64,000 nucleotides of DNA from JABDKH01 sp963768565. Its GTDB lineage: Bacteria > Bacteroidota > Rhodothermia > Rhodothermales > JABDKH01. Positions 17,914 to 28,733 of the stretch are shown here, piece after piece. A program made the position numbers and the translations under genes. Positions within the stretch are counted from its first letter, which is position 1; each line of letters starts with the position of its first letter. The notes under the pieces were generated by a model. That model did not search any database and had not been told where the DNA came from. It saw nothing but the letters and a program-made list of their open reading frames with translations. The stretch covers positions 117,210 to 181,209 of the forward strand of contig CAVYIO010000035.1 of the NCBI GenBank assembly GCA_963768565.1, read 5' to 3'.

Positions 17914-19884
17914 ATGCAACAGGTTGAGTTGAAGTTTCCAGACGGCTCCGTCAGGGAGTACGAACCGGGTGTTACCGGGCACGATGTTGCTCGCTCGATC
18001 TCGGAGGGCCTCGCCCGTAATGCACTGGCGATCGAACTTGACGGAGAGGTCCGTGATCTGGCGCGACCGATCGATAGCAATGCCGGCGTTCGAATTCTGA
18101 CGTGGAAGGATGCCGGTGGCAAGATGGCGTTCTGGCATTCGACCGCGCACCTCATGGCGGAGGCGCTTGAGGCGCTATATCCCGGTGTAAAATTCGGGAT
18201 TGGACCTCCGATCGAGCAGGGCTTCTATTACGACGTCGATCTCGGAGACCGGAAGCTTTCAACCGATGACCTTGCTACCATCGAGGCGAAGATGCACGAG
18301 CTGGGGCGGCGGAACGTCGCGTACGAACGGCGGGAAGTGTCGCAGCAGGAGGCCCTCGAATACTACACGGCGAAAGGTGACGAGTACAAGCTCGAATTGA
18401 TCGAGGATCTGGAAGACGAGACTCTCACCTTCTACACCCAGGGTGATTTCACTGACCTGTGTCGCGGACCGCATATCCCGTCAACCGGCGCCATCAAGTA
18501 CCCCAAGCTGCTATCCATCGCAGGCGCGTACTGGCGTGGCGACGAACGGCGGCCGCAGCTGACACGCATCTACGGAATCAGTTTCCCGAAGAAGAAGGAG
18601 CTGGACGAGCACCTGGAGCGACTCGAACTTGCAAAGCAGCGCGATCATCGCAAGCTCGGCCGCGAACTGGAACTGTTCACATTCAGCCAGAAAGTCGGTC
18701 CCGGCCTGCCGATGTGGCTTCCAAAGGGTGCGATCCTGCGTGATACGCTCATCGGATTCCTGAAGGAAGAGCAACTTCGTCGCGACTACCAGCCTGTTGT
18801 CACGCCGCACATCGGAAGACTCGAGTTGTACCGGACGAGCGGGCACTATCCGTACTACAGTGACAGCCAGTTCCCGCCCATGATCGAGAACGATGAGGAC
18901 GGCGAGGGATACCTGCTCAAGCCCATGAACTGTCCGCATCACATACAGGTGTATGCAGACAAGTTGCACTCGTACCGCGACCTCCCGGTACGGCTGGCGG
19001 AGTTCGGACAGGTCTACCGGTACGAGCAGTCCGGCGAGTTGGGAGGCCTGACACGTGTGAGAGGATTTACGATCGACGATTCGCACATCTTCTGCCGTCC
19101 GGACCAGGTCAAGGACGAGTTCAAGGACGCCATCGATCTGACGCTCAAGGTCTTTCGTGCCCTCGACTTCCACGATTTCAAGGCACAGGTGTCACTGCGT
19201 GATCCGGACGACCGCGAGAAGTACGTTGGTGAAGACGCGCAGTGGGACGAGGCCGAGCAGGCCGTCCGCGAGGCTGCTGCGGAAATGGAACTCGACACGT
19301 TCGAGGCCATCGGCGAGGCCGCGTTCTATGGTCCCAAGCTGGACTTCATGGTGAAGGATGCCCTGGGCCGTGAATGGCAACTGGGGACCGTTCAGCTGGA
19401 CTACAACCTTCCGGAGCGCTTCGATCTGTCGTACGTCGGATCGGACGATCAGAAACACCGTCCGGTCATGATCCACCGGGCGCCGTTTGGTTCGCTGGAG
19501 CGTTTTATCGGAGTTCTGATCGAGCACTGTGGAGGCAATTTCCCGACCTGGCTCGCGCCGCTGCAGGTCCGCGTTCTTCCGATCGGCCAGGACTTTGAGT
19601 CATACGCGCACACGATCGTCGAGAAACTCCGCGATTCAGGCTTCCGGGCCGACGCCGATACCCGTAACGAGAAGATCGGCTACAAGATCAGAGAGGCGGA
19701 AACCGCCAAGACCCCATATATGCTTGTCGTGGGTAAACGTGAGCTGGAGGATGGAACGGTCGCCGTACGCCGACACGGAGCCGGTGCCCAGGACGTATCG
19801 ACCCTCGAGGCATTTGCCGAGATGCTCCGATCTGAGGTCAATGAGGGCATGCTTCGCAAGCCATCCCGGCGGATCGGCAATTGA
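17914..19884 (+). CDS. thrS: threonyl-tRNA synthetase
   Basis: A 656-residue class II synthetase with the full bacterial layout: TGS domain (about residues 1-65), editing domain with HSTAH (about 76-80) and the second zinc-type motif CRGPH, catalytic core with MNCPHH, RYEQSGELGGLTRVRGFTIDDSHIF and the zinc-binding residues, and the anticodon-binding domain from about 550 (APLQVRVLPIG). It opens the thrS-infC-rpmI-rplT-pheST block common to many bacteria. ATG at 17914 starts the TGS domain directly. Confidence 0.97.
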   Translation: MQQVELKFPDGSVREYEPGVTGHDVARSISEGLARNALAIELDGEVRDLARPIDSNAGVRILTWKDAGGKMAFWHSTAHLMAEALEALYPGVKFGIGPPIEQGFYYDVDLGDRKLSTDDLATIEAKMHELGRRNVAYERREVSQQEALEYYTAKGDEYKLELIEDLEDETLTFYTQGDFTDLCRGPHIPSTGAIKYPKLLSIAGAYWRGDERRPQLTRIYGISFPKKKELDEHLERLELAKQRDHRKLGRELELFTFSQKVGPGLPMWLPKGAILRDTLIGFLKEEQLRRDYQPVVTPHIGRLELYRTSGHYPYYSDSQFPPMIENDEDGEGYLLKPMNCPHHIQVYADKLHSYRDLPVRLAEFGQVYRYEQSGELGGLTRVRGFTIDDSHIFCRPDQVKDEFKDAIDLTLKVFRALDFHDFKAQVSLRDPDDREKYVGEDAQWDEAEQAVREAAAEMELDTFEAIGEAAFYGPKLDFMVKDALGREWQLGTVQLDYNLPERFDLSYVGSDDQKHRPVMIHRAPFGSLERFIGVLIEHCGGNFPTWLAPLQVRVLPIGQDFESYAHTIVEKLRDSGFRADADTRNEKIGYKIREAETAKTPYMLVVGKRELEDGTVAVRRHGAGAQDVSTLEAFAEMLRSEVNEGMLRKPSRRIGN

Positions 19885-19943
19885 ACCTTACTTACACTAA
19901 CTTGCGTAGTTACACGCATTTGTTTCACGTTTACGGAGTTTGA

Positions 19944-20465
19944 ATGGCAAGAGTCAAGAGGATTCGAATCAACGGTCAGATTATGGCCGACACAGTTCGG
20001 GTCGTAGATCCCGAGGGAGCACATGGAGTCTACACGAAAGAGGACGCATTGGAGCTGGCCGAGCAGCGAGGCCTTGATCTGGTAGAGATATCACCCGGGG
20101 CAGATCCTCCCGTCTGCAAGATTATCGATTACGGCAAGTATCGGTACGAGCTACAGAAGAAGGAAAAGGAAGCGCGCAAGAATGCGCACACGATCGCGCT
20201 CAAGGAGATTCGATTTCGGCCGCATACGGACACACACGATTTCGATTTCAAGACCAAGCATGCACGCGAGTTTCTGGGCAATGGCGACAAGGTTCGTGCG
20301 TATGTGCAGTTTCGTGGCCGCGACATCATCTACAAAGACCACGGGATGGACCTCCTCGCCCGTTTCATAGAGGAGCTGGGTGACGTCGCGAAGATTGACC
20401 AGGCGCCTCGAATGGAAGGTCGCAGGATGACCACGATCCTGGCTCCGCTGAAGACCAGGAAGTAG
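19944..20465 (+). CDS. infC: translation initiation factor IF-3
   Basis: A 173-residue IF-3, which keeps 30S subunits free and checks the initiator tRNA. The N domain starts RINGQIMADTVRVVDPEG and contains LDLVEISPGADPPVCKIIDYGKYRY; after a lysine-rich linker the C domain has KEIRFRPHTDTHDF and GDKVRAYVQFRGRDI. It starts with ATG, not the rare AUU used in enterobacteria for autoregulation. It lies 59 bases after thrS. Confidence 0.97.
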   Translation: MARVKRIRINGQIMADTVRVVDPEGAHGVYTKEDALELAEQRGLDLVEISPGADPPVCKIIDYGKYRYELQKKEKEARKNAHTIALKEIRFRPHTDTHDFDFKTKHAREFLGNGDKVRAYVQFRGRDIIYKDHGMDLLARFIEELGDVAKIDQAPRMEGRRMTTILAPLKTRK

Positions 20466-20574
20466 GCACCGCTCCAAACTTCATTGAATATCCGACTGCA
20501 GGACGGTCGCTCGCACTCCGGCCAGTTGCCTACCGGCTGCATTCTTCCGTACATTTCTGAGCTACACGCAACAC

Positions 20575-20623
20575 CTTTTCGGGCCTGCCGAACGCGAAAT
20601 GTCGCATGCCGGCCCTCTTTCTT
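20575..20623 (+). promoter_or_regulatory. possible hairpin in the rpmI leader
   Basis: In the 166-base infC-rpmI gap, GGGCC (20581-20585) can pair with GGCCC (20611-20615), followed by TCTTTCTT, about 16 bases before the rpmI start. It is terminator-like and sits where L20-controlled leaders occur in other bacteria. The short stem and long loop make this a weak call. Confidence 0.3.
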
Positions 20624-20631
20624 GCGATCAC

Positions 20632-20826
20632 ATGCCGAAAATGAAGTCAAATAGTGGTGCGAAGAAGCGCTTCAAGCTAACCGGATCCGGTCGGCTGAAG
20701 CGCAAGAGCGCGTTCCACAGCCACATTCTTACCAAGAAATCGCAGAAACGGAAGCGAAATCTCAGGAAGTCGACGCTGGTAGATCCGGCGGACGAGTCGC
20801 GCATCAAGCGCCTCATAGTGTCCTGA
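20632..20826 (+). CDS. rpmI: 50S ribosomal protein bL35
   Basis: A 64-residue basic protein with the bL35 start MPKMKSNSGAKKRFKLTGSG, then KRKSAFHSHILTKKSQKRKRNLR. ATG at 20632 is chosen because it gives the usual start; the frame is open a further 33 bases upstream. It is followed after 24 bases by rplT, its usual partner. Confidence 0.97.
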   Translation: MPKMKSNSGAKKRFKLTGSGRLKRKSAFHSHILTKKSQKRKRNLRKSTLVDPADESRIKRLIVS

Positions 20827-20850
20827 CGCATCCGTCCCAGGTAGAACAAA

Positions 20851-21198
20851 ATGCCTCGTACGAAAAATAGAGTCGCAGCCAAGAGTCGCAGAAAGCGCGT
20901 TCTCGCGATGGCCAGTGGATACTGGGGTCGCCGCGGCACCATCTATACAGTCGCAAAACACGCGGTCGACAAGGCCCTCCAGTATCAGTACCGTGACCGG
21001 CGCGCGCGCAAGCGGCAGTTCCGTCGCCTCTGGATCCAGAGAATCAATGCAGCGGCCCGCATAAACGGCACGTCGTACTCTCGACTGATCGGCGACCTGC
21101 GCAATGCTGACATCGAATTGAACCGGAAAGTCCTCGCCGATCTCGCCATGCACGACCCGGTGGCTTTCGAGCGGGTCGTCAAACAAGCGACGTCGTGA
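20851..21198 (+). CDS. rplT: 50S ribosomal protein bL20
   Basis: A 115-residue bL20, needed early in 50S assembly. The basic N-terminal extension PRTKNRVAAKSRRKRVLAMA and the globular part with RDRRARKRQFRRLWIQRINAAAR and NRKVLADLA match the family and its length. Last gene of the infC-rpmI-rplT group, with a strong terminator about 95 bases downstream. Confidence 0.97.
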   Translation: MPRTKNRVAAKSRRKRVLAMASGYWGRRGTIYTVAKHAVDKALQYQYRDRRARKRQFRRLWIQRINAAARINGTSYSRLIGDLRNADIELNRKVLADLAMHDPVAFERVVKQATS

Positions 21199-21291
21199 CT
21201 ACCACCTGTGCTCAGATTTTTGTAGCGTTTGGCCACTAGCGCCTGCCGAGCAGGGTACCAAGCGCAAATCCGACGGTCTTGAGACCGAAAG

Positions 21292-21325
21292 ACCCGCCCC
21301 CTCTCTGCAGGACCGGCGGGTTTTT
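21292..21325 (+). terminator. rho-independent terminator after rplT
   Basis: CCCGCC (21293-21298) pairs with GGCGGG (21315-21320), with an outer A-T pair, and is followed by five T. It lies 31 bases before the pheS start, so it ends the ribosomal protein transcript and could also act as an attenuator of pheST. Confidence 0.8.
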
Positions 21326-21355
21326 CCATTACTGGACCGGGAGTATGCATAACTA

Positions 21356-22366
21356 ATGTCCGACAATCTCAGCCAGATACGCAGCGAAATTGAATCCGAA
21401 CGACTCGACTCACCCGAGGCAATCGAGGAGTTTCGGCTGAAGTACCTCAGCAAGAAGCAGGGGCGAATCACCAGTCTGCTCAAGGGAATTCCGTCCGTCG
21501 AACCCGCGGAGCGCCGCGCCTACGGCCAGCGGATAAACGAGCTCAAGGCGCTCGTGGAGCAGATCATCGACTCCGCTCGCACGCGCCTTGCCGCGGGGTC
21601 CGGCGCAGCAGGACCGGCCATCGATCTGACGCTTCCTGGGCGCGTGCCCTCTCGCGGCTCGATCCATCCGATCACAAAGACCCGCAACGACATCCTTCAG
21701 ATCTTCGAGCGAATGGGATTCGTTGTTGCCGAGGGTCCCGAAATCGAAGACGAGTGGCACAACTTCACGGCCCTCAACTTCCCGGCGGATCATCCGGCAC
21801 GGGACATGCAGGACACATTGTTCATCTCGCCGTCTGACAGCGGCGACGATGGCGTGCTGCTGCGGACGCACACATCCCCGGCTCAGATTCGTGTGATGCG
21901 CGAACAGAAGCCGCCGGTTCGTGTCCTGGTCCCGGGGCGCGTCTATCGAAACGAAGCCCTGTCATACAAATCGTTCTGCCTGTTCCATCAGGTCGAAGGA
22001 CTGTTCGTCGATGACGGAGTAACTTTCGCAGACCTCAAACATGACCTCCACGTGTTTGCGCGAGCGATCTTTCACGATGACGTGAAGATGCGATTTCGGC
22101 CATCCTTTTTTCCCTTCACCGAACCGAGCGCGGAAGTGGACATCTGGTGGGAAGACAGCCGGCTGCCCGAAGGAGGACGCTGGCTTGAGATTCTGGGATG
22201 CGGCATGGTAGACCCGAATGTGTTTACCAATGTTGGCATCGATCCCGAGCGCTACACGGGCTACGCATTCGGAATCGGGATCGAGCGAATTGCCATGCTC
22301 CGCCACGACATCCCGGATATTCGACTGCTGTACGAAAACGACTTCCGTTTCCTCGATCAATTCTGA
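21356..22366 (+). CDS. pheS: phenylalanyl-tRNA synthetase alpha subunit
   Basis: A 336-residue alpha chain carrying the catalytic site of the (alpha-beta)2 enzyme. An N-terminal coiled coil (to about residue 85) binds tRNA; the catalytic part shows HPITKTRNDILQIFERMGFVVAEGPEIE, HNFTALNFPADHPARDMQDT, motif 2 (RVYRNEALSYKSFCLFHQVEGLFVD) and motif 3 (GYAFGIGIERIAMLRH). The gene for the beta chain follows 24 bases later. Confidence 0.97.
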   Translation: MSDNLSQIRSEIESERLDSPEAIEEFRLKYLSKKQGRITSLLKGIPSVEPAERRAYGQRINELKALVEQIIDSARTRLAAGSGAAGPAIDLTLPGRVPSRGSIHPITKTRNDILQIFERMGFVVAEGPEIEDEWHNFTALNFPADHPARDMQDTLFISPSDSGDDGVLLRTHTSPAQIRVMREQKPPVRVLVPGRVYRNEALSYKSFCLFHQVEGLFVDDGVTFADLKHDLHVFARAIFHDDVKMRFRPSFFPFTEPSAEVDIWWEDSRLPEGGRWLEILGCGMVDPNVFTNVGIDPERYTGYAFGIGIERIAMLRHDIPDIRLLYENDFRFLDQF

Positions 22367-22390
22367 TATCGAATCCCTGTATCCGCGATC

Positions 22391-24871
<2,481 letters not shown>

Positions 24872-24952
24872 ATTTATATATTCCTGAATCAAGTCCACGA
24901 ACAGGCTGAGACGCGCAGCAGTTTCCGTGTCGAGCCATTAGAGGTGAAGTCG

Positions 24953-25243
24953 ATGTCGACGAAAGGCAAGACCCAGAACGGAAGCGCTGAGCATCTCGCA
25001 AGGCCTCGAAAAACGGAGTCGTTGGAACGCCTTCGAGGACGCGTAGAAGCCGCCGCCGACGAGATCGTGCGTCTGCGCAGTGAGAATGCGCGAATGTCGT
25101 CAAATATTGCGAAACTTCGATCGACGGTCACGAAGACCAGCAAGAAACCCGGCATCGTATTCGATGAACGCCCGGACGTATTGCGAGCGAAAGTCCGGGG
25201 TTTCATTGACACGATCGACGAGTACCTACAGACCGAAAACTAG
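24953..25243 (+). CDS. small coiled-coil protein upstream of zapA
   Basis: A 96-residue charged protein whose central part (about 20-65) is a coiled coil: SLERLRGRVEAAADEIVRLR and ENARMSSNIAKLRS have hydrophobic residues in heptad spacing. The C-terminal part, RAKVRGFIDTIDEYLQ, is a short amphipathic helix. ATG at 24953 is taken as the start, with GTG at 24944 as an alternative. It lies 10 bases before zapA, so it is cotranscribed with a division gene. A ZapB-like structural role is plausible from size, coiled coil and position, but there is no sequence motif to prove it. Confidence 0.7.
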   Translation: MSTKGKTQNGSAEHLARPRKTESLERLRGRVEAAADEIVRLRSENARMSSNIAKLRSTVTKTSKKPGIVFDERPDVLRAKVRGFIDTIDEYLQTEN

Positions 25244-25253
25244 GCTCTTTCTC

Positions 25254-25547
25254 ATGGAGAAGTCAGTCCGCGTCAACGTCCTCGGCCGCGAGTACGGCCT
25301 GCGAGTTCAGCAGGACGACGAGAAGATCACGAAGGAAATCGCCGCCTACCTGGACACCAAGATGCGTGCTTTTCGCGAGGCGCATCCGGAGCAGCAGGAT
25401 ATCACGACGGCGGTCATCGCCGGCCTCGCGGTGACGGAAGAACTGTTTACAAACGAGAGCCGCGTCACTTTCGATTCGGAAGAACTGAACAGGCAGTTAG
25501 ACGAATTGAGCGACCGGTTGGACGTTGTGTTGTCGGGCCACTCGTGA
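25254..25547 (+). CDS. zapA: cell division protein ZapA
   Basis: A 97-residue ZapA, which cross-links FtsZ filaments at mid-cell. The N-terminal domain SVRVNVLGREYGLRVQQDDE and the helix with TTAVIAGLAVTEELF are typical, followed by a C-terminal coiled coil (LNRQLDELSDRLDVVLS). It starts at ATG 25254. Downstream is a structured RNA region, the usual place of 6S RNA in many bacteria. Confidence 0.92.
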   Translation: MEKSVRVNVLGREYGLRVQQDDEKITKEIAAYLDTKMRAFREAHPEQQDITTAVIAGLAVTEELFTNESRVTFDSEELNRQLDELSDRLDVVLSGHS

Positions 25548-25635
25548 CCCGACATTACGTTCGCGAACTTTTCGATATACCGTACGTCTACGAGACTCCT
25601 GCGATTATCAAAGTAAGAACCTAACAGTCTATACT

Positions 25636-25833
25636 TGAGGGAGCCATCCTTCGCTTCTGGACGGCAGACCCCAGCCCTTACGGGTCCGATTCTTCGGAGT
25701 CGACCGGGGAAGCCAAAAAAGAGGTGAGCGGTACCCACTGTGATGTGAAGGGGTTCTTCATGTCATCATCGCAGGACGTAGCCGTCTTGACGGCAAGCCC
25801 CGGTGAGGTTTAATTACCTCCCGGGGTTCTTTT
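25636..25833 (+). ncRNA. ssrS: probable 6S RNA
   Basis: A 363-base gap between zapA and rny holds a structured segment ending in a strong terminator. It includes a 9-bp hairpin with a UUCG tetraloop (25683-25705), enclosed by CCCC/GGGG pairing, a GAGGTGAGCGGTACCCACTG segment of the kind seen near the 3' side of 6S RNAs, and a small GCCGT-CTTG-ACGGC hairpin (about 25781-25794). 6S RNA lies just after zapA in many phyla; it binds the housekeeping RNA polymerase. The 5' end is a guess. No reading frame of any quality runs through it. Position and structure support the call, not a database match. Confidence 0.5.
25798..25833 (+). terminator. strong rho-independent terminator
   Basis: CCCCGG-T-GAGGT (25798-25809) pairs with ACCTC-CCGGGG (25816-25826), an 11-bp stem with one bulged T and a six-base loop, then TTCTTTT. 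It ends the structured RNA upstream of rny. Confidence 0.88.
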
Positions 25834-25910
25834 GTTACGACGAAAAAATATCTTAGCGTGGGGGTGCGGCCGCACGCACGCGCCCGCTCACACAACTACG
25901 ATAATCACTC

Positions 25911-27608
25911 ATGGATATAACTACGGTAGGCGTCCTCGTGGCCGTCGCCGTAGCTGCTGCCGCTCTTGGAATTGTCACTGATAGATTCTTGCTCCGGCAT
26001 TTTGGTCGGAGGCATCTTGCCAGCGCACGTGAGGAATCACGTCGCCTCATCGCTGAGGCAGAAAAGGAAGCGCAAACTATCAAGCGCGAGCGAATTGACC
26101 GGGTCGAGCAAGAGCTGGACGACAGGCGGGTAAAGCTCGACGACGAAACCGACAGGAGCAGGCGAGCACTACGCGAGAAGCGCGAGAAGCTGGAGTCCAG
26201 GCAATCCAGACTGGATCGTTCAACGCAGCAGGTCGAAGAACGGGAGAAAGCTTTGCTCTCGGGCATGGATGTGGTGGAGTCTCTCCGGATTGCGACCGAC
26301 CAGGCCCAGAAGGACGTCGACGAGATCCGCCACGAGGCCGCTCTACTTCTCGAGGAAGTGTCGGCTCGTGAAACCCGGCTTACGGACCATGAAGAAGAAG
26401 CCGGCAGAGTCAGGGAAGATCTGCAGCGCAAGCGAGATCGGCTGAGCCGCCAGGTCGACGAGCACGTCAGAAAACTCGAGCAGGTGTCAGGACTGACACG
26501 AGCCGAGGCACACGAGGCACTCATTCAGCATCTCATTGAGGAGGCCAAACTCGAGGCGGCATCCATCATCAAGGAGATCCGTGACGAGGCGAAGCTGTCT
26601 GCCAACCGGGAGGCGCGCAAGGTGATCATCAATGCCATCCAGCGGATGGCCGCGACCCATGCCATCGAGAACACCGTGTCCGTCGTGAATATCCAGTCGG
26701 ACGAGATGAAGGGTCGGATCATTGGCAGGGAGGGCCGCAACATCAGAGCGTTCGAAGCGGCCACAGGAGTCGAAGTGATCGTCGACGACACGCCGGAAGC
26801 CGTCATTCTCTCCGGTTTCAACCCCGTCAGGCGTGAAATCGCGAGAATCTCTCTCAACCGACTTATTCAGGACGGACGGATTCACCCCGCTCGAATCGAG
26901 GAAATCGTCGAGAAGACGACGGCCGAGATCGAGGACGAGCTGGTCGAGATCGGAGAGCGGACGGTGATCGATCTCAATCTGCACGGCCTCCACCCCGAGC
27001 TCATCAAGATGATCGGGAGAATGCGCTACCGGACGAGTTACGGCCAGAATCTGCTCAGTCACTCGATCGAGACGGCCCGCATCGCCTCGTTGCTCGCGAG
27101 CGAACTGGGATTGGATGCAGTTGCCACGCGCCGCGCCGGACTCCTGCACGATATCGGAAAGGTGGACGAGGAAGACACAGAGAATCCGCACGCACTGGTG
27201 GGGATGGAGATCTGCCGGAGATTCAAGGAATCAGAAACAGTCTGCAATGCGGTTGGCGCACATCACGACGAGATCGAGATGACGGCCACGATCTCTCCGC
27301 TGGTGCAAGCGGCGGATGCCATCTCGGGAGCACGGCCGGGAGCGCGTCGGGAAGCTCTCGAGTCGTACATCCGGCGGCTCGAAAAGCTGGAAGAACTGGC
27401 GGCGTCCTTCGATGGCGTTGAACGGGTCTTTGCCATACAGGCAGGACGAGAGGTGCGCGTCATCGTCAATCACGACCTCGTCTCTGATTCCAAGGCAGAG
27501 TTGTTGGCGCTTGACATCGCGAAGCGCATTCAGCAGGAGATGCAGTACCCGGGGCAGATCAAGGTGACGGTGATCCGCGAGACGCGCTCTGTGTCCTACG
27601 CCAAGTAG
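25911..27608 (+). CDS. rny: ribonuclease Y
   Basis: A 565-residue RNase Y, the membrane-bound endonuclease that starts mRNA decay in many bacteria. One N-terminal membrane anchor (about residues 5-25) is followed by a long charged coiled coil (about 35-225), a KH RNA-binding domain with GRIIGREGRNIRAFE (about 264-278), and an HD domain with HSIETARIA, LLHDIGK and HHDE (about 380-465), which holds the metal-binding His and Asp. It ends SVSYAK as usual. It converges with the metal transporter operon, 12 bases apart. Confidence 0.97.
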   Translation: MDITTVGVLVAVAVAAAALGIVTDRFLLRHFGRRHLASAREESRRLIAEAEKEAQTIKRERIDRVEQELDDRRVKLDDETDRSRRALREKREKLESRQSRLDRSTQQVEEREKALLSGMDVVESLRIATDQAQKDVDEIRHEAALLLEEVSARETRLTDHEEEAGRVREDLQRKRDRLSRQVDEHVRKLEQVSGLTRAEAHEALIQHLIEEAKLEAASIIKEIRDEAKLSANREARKVIINAIQRMAATHAIENTVSVVNIQSDEMKGRIIGREGRNIRAFEAATGVEVIVDDTPEAVILSGFNPVRREIARISLNRLIQDGRIHPARIEEIVEKTTAEIEDELVEIGERTVIDLNLHGLHPELIKMIGRMRYRTSYGQNLLSHSIETARIASLLASELGLDAVATRRAGLLHDIGKVDEEDTENPHALVGMEICRRFKESETVCNAVGAHHDEIEMTATISPLVQAADAISGARPGARREALESYIRRLEKLEELAASFDGVERVFAIQAGREVRVIVNHDLVSDSKAELLALDIAKRIQQEMQYPGQIKVTVIRETRSVSYAK

Positions 27609-27620
27609 CGAGACACGGCG

Positions 27621-28733
27621 CTAGTATTGAACGATCGCCTCGGAAGCCAGGGCTCGCCCGGCTTCCGTCAGCAAGAGCAGGTCGCCGCGGCGCACCACGA
27701 GGCCGTCGCGCTCGGAGAAACGCACGACGCGCTCGGCGAAGTCGGGCTTCCAACGGAGATGTTCCTGGAGGTGGGCCGGCCGGTTCTCGCGGGCTTCTTC
27801 CGGCAACCCTTCGTGCTGCTGAAGGTGGATCGAGAGCATCTTCTCCGCGAAGGTCCATTTCAGCCGCCAGCGACGACGATAGTTCGCGACAATGCCACGC
27901 TCGGGCGCGAGGATCAGGACCGCGCCAAACAGGATCCCCACGGCCACCGCGATGCAACCCGCAATCGACGCGTCGAGCGCGAACGACATCCAGTAGCCCC
28001 CGATGGCCGAGACGGCCCCGATGATGAGGCTCAGCCAGATCATCCGTGCCAGCCTGTCGGTCAAGAGGTACGCTGCCGCGGGCGGCCCGATCATCAGCGC
28101 AACGACGAGAACGGATCCCACCGCATCGAAGGCACCGACGGCGGTTACCGACACGAGGGCCATCAGGATGTAGTGCAAAGCGGCCGGGAAGAATCCGAGC
28201 GCCGCCGCCAGTCCCGCATCAAACGTCGACAGCTTGAGCTCCTTGTAGAAGACGATGACAAAGAGTGTATTCGCCATCAGAATACCTGTCATTGTCGTCA
28301 ATGACTTCGGGCCGATATCGACGCCGAAGAGCACCAGGCGGTCAAATGGTGCGAAAGCCAGCTCACCCAGCAACACGGCGTCCGTATCCAGGTGAATGTC
28401 TCCCGCATAGCGAGCGATCAACACGACGCCAAGACTGAAGAGAATCGGAAAGACCAACCCGATCGCCGCGTCCTCTTTCAGTAGCCGGGTCTTCAGGATC
28501 GATTCGACGAGGAAGACGGTCAGGATGCCGGTCGCGCCAGCCGCGATTACGAGGAGCGGTGAATTCAGATCGTGAGTGATGAAGAAGGCCAGCACAATGC
28601 CCGGCAGAATGGCGTGACTGATCGCATCGCTCATCATGGCCATGCGCCGCAAGACCAGGAAGACGCCCGGGATGGCGCACGCAGCTGCAACGACCACGGC
28701 GATAAGCTGTATTTCGATCTGCTCAGGCGTCAT
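27621..28733 (-). CDS. Mn/Fe/Zn ABC transporter permease with C-terminal winged-helix domain
   Basis: A 370-residue ABC-3 family permease. The membrane part (about residues 1-285) has eight to nine hydrophobic segments and family motifs MSDAISHAILPGIVLAF and VGSVLVVALMIGPPAAAYLL. After it come about 85 soluble residues: helices LQEHLRWKPDFAERVVRFSERDGLV followed by a wing, RRGDLLLLTEAGRALA, which is the winged-helix pattern of DtxR/MntR regulators. It overlaps the other permease by 4 bases and is the last gene of the operon. TroD/MntD-like in position. Confidence 0.9.
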   Translation of the reverse strand: MTPEQIEIQLIAVVVAAACAIPGVFLVLRRMAMMSDAISHAILPGIVLAFFITHDLNSPLLVIAAGATGILTVFLVESILKTRLLKEDAAIGLVFPILFSLGVVLIARYAGDIHLDTDAVLLGELAFAPFDRLVLFGVDIGPKSLTTMTGILMANTLFVIVFYKELKLSTFDAGLAAALGFFPAALHYILMALVSVTAVGAFDAVGSVLVVALMIGPPAAAYLLTDRLARMIWLSLIIGAVSAIGGYWMSFALDASIAGCIAVAVGILFGAVLILAPERGIVANYRRRWRLKWTFAEKMLSIHLQQHEGLPEEARENRPAHLQEHLRWKPDFAERVVRFSERDGLVVRRGDLLLLTEAGRALASEAIVQY

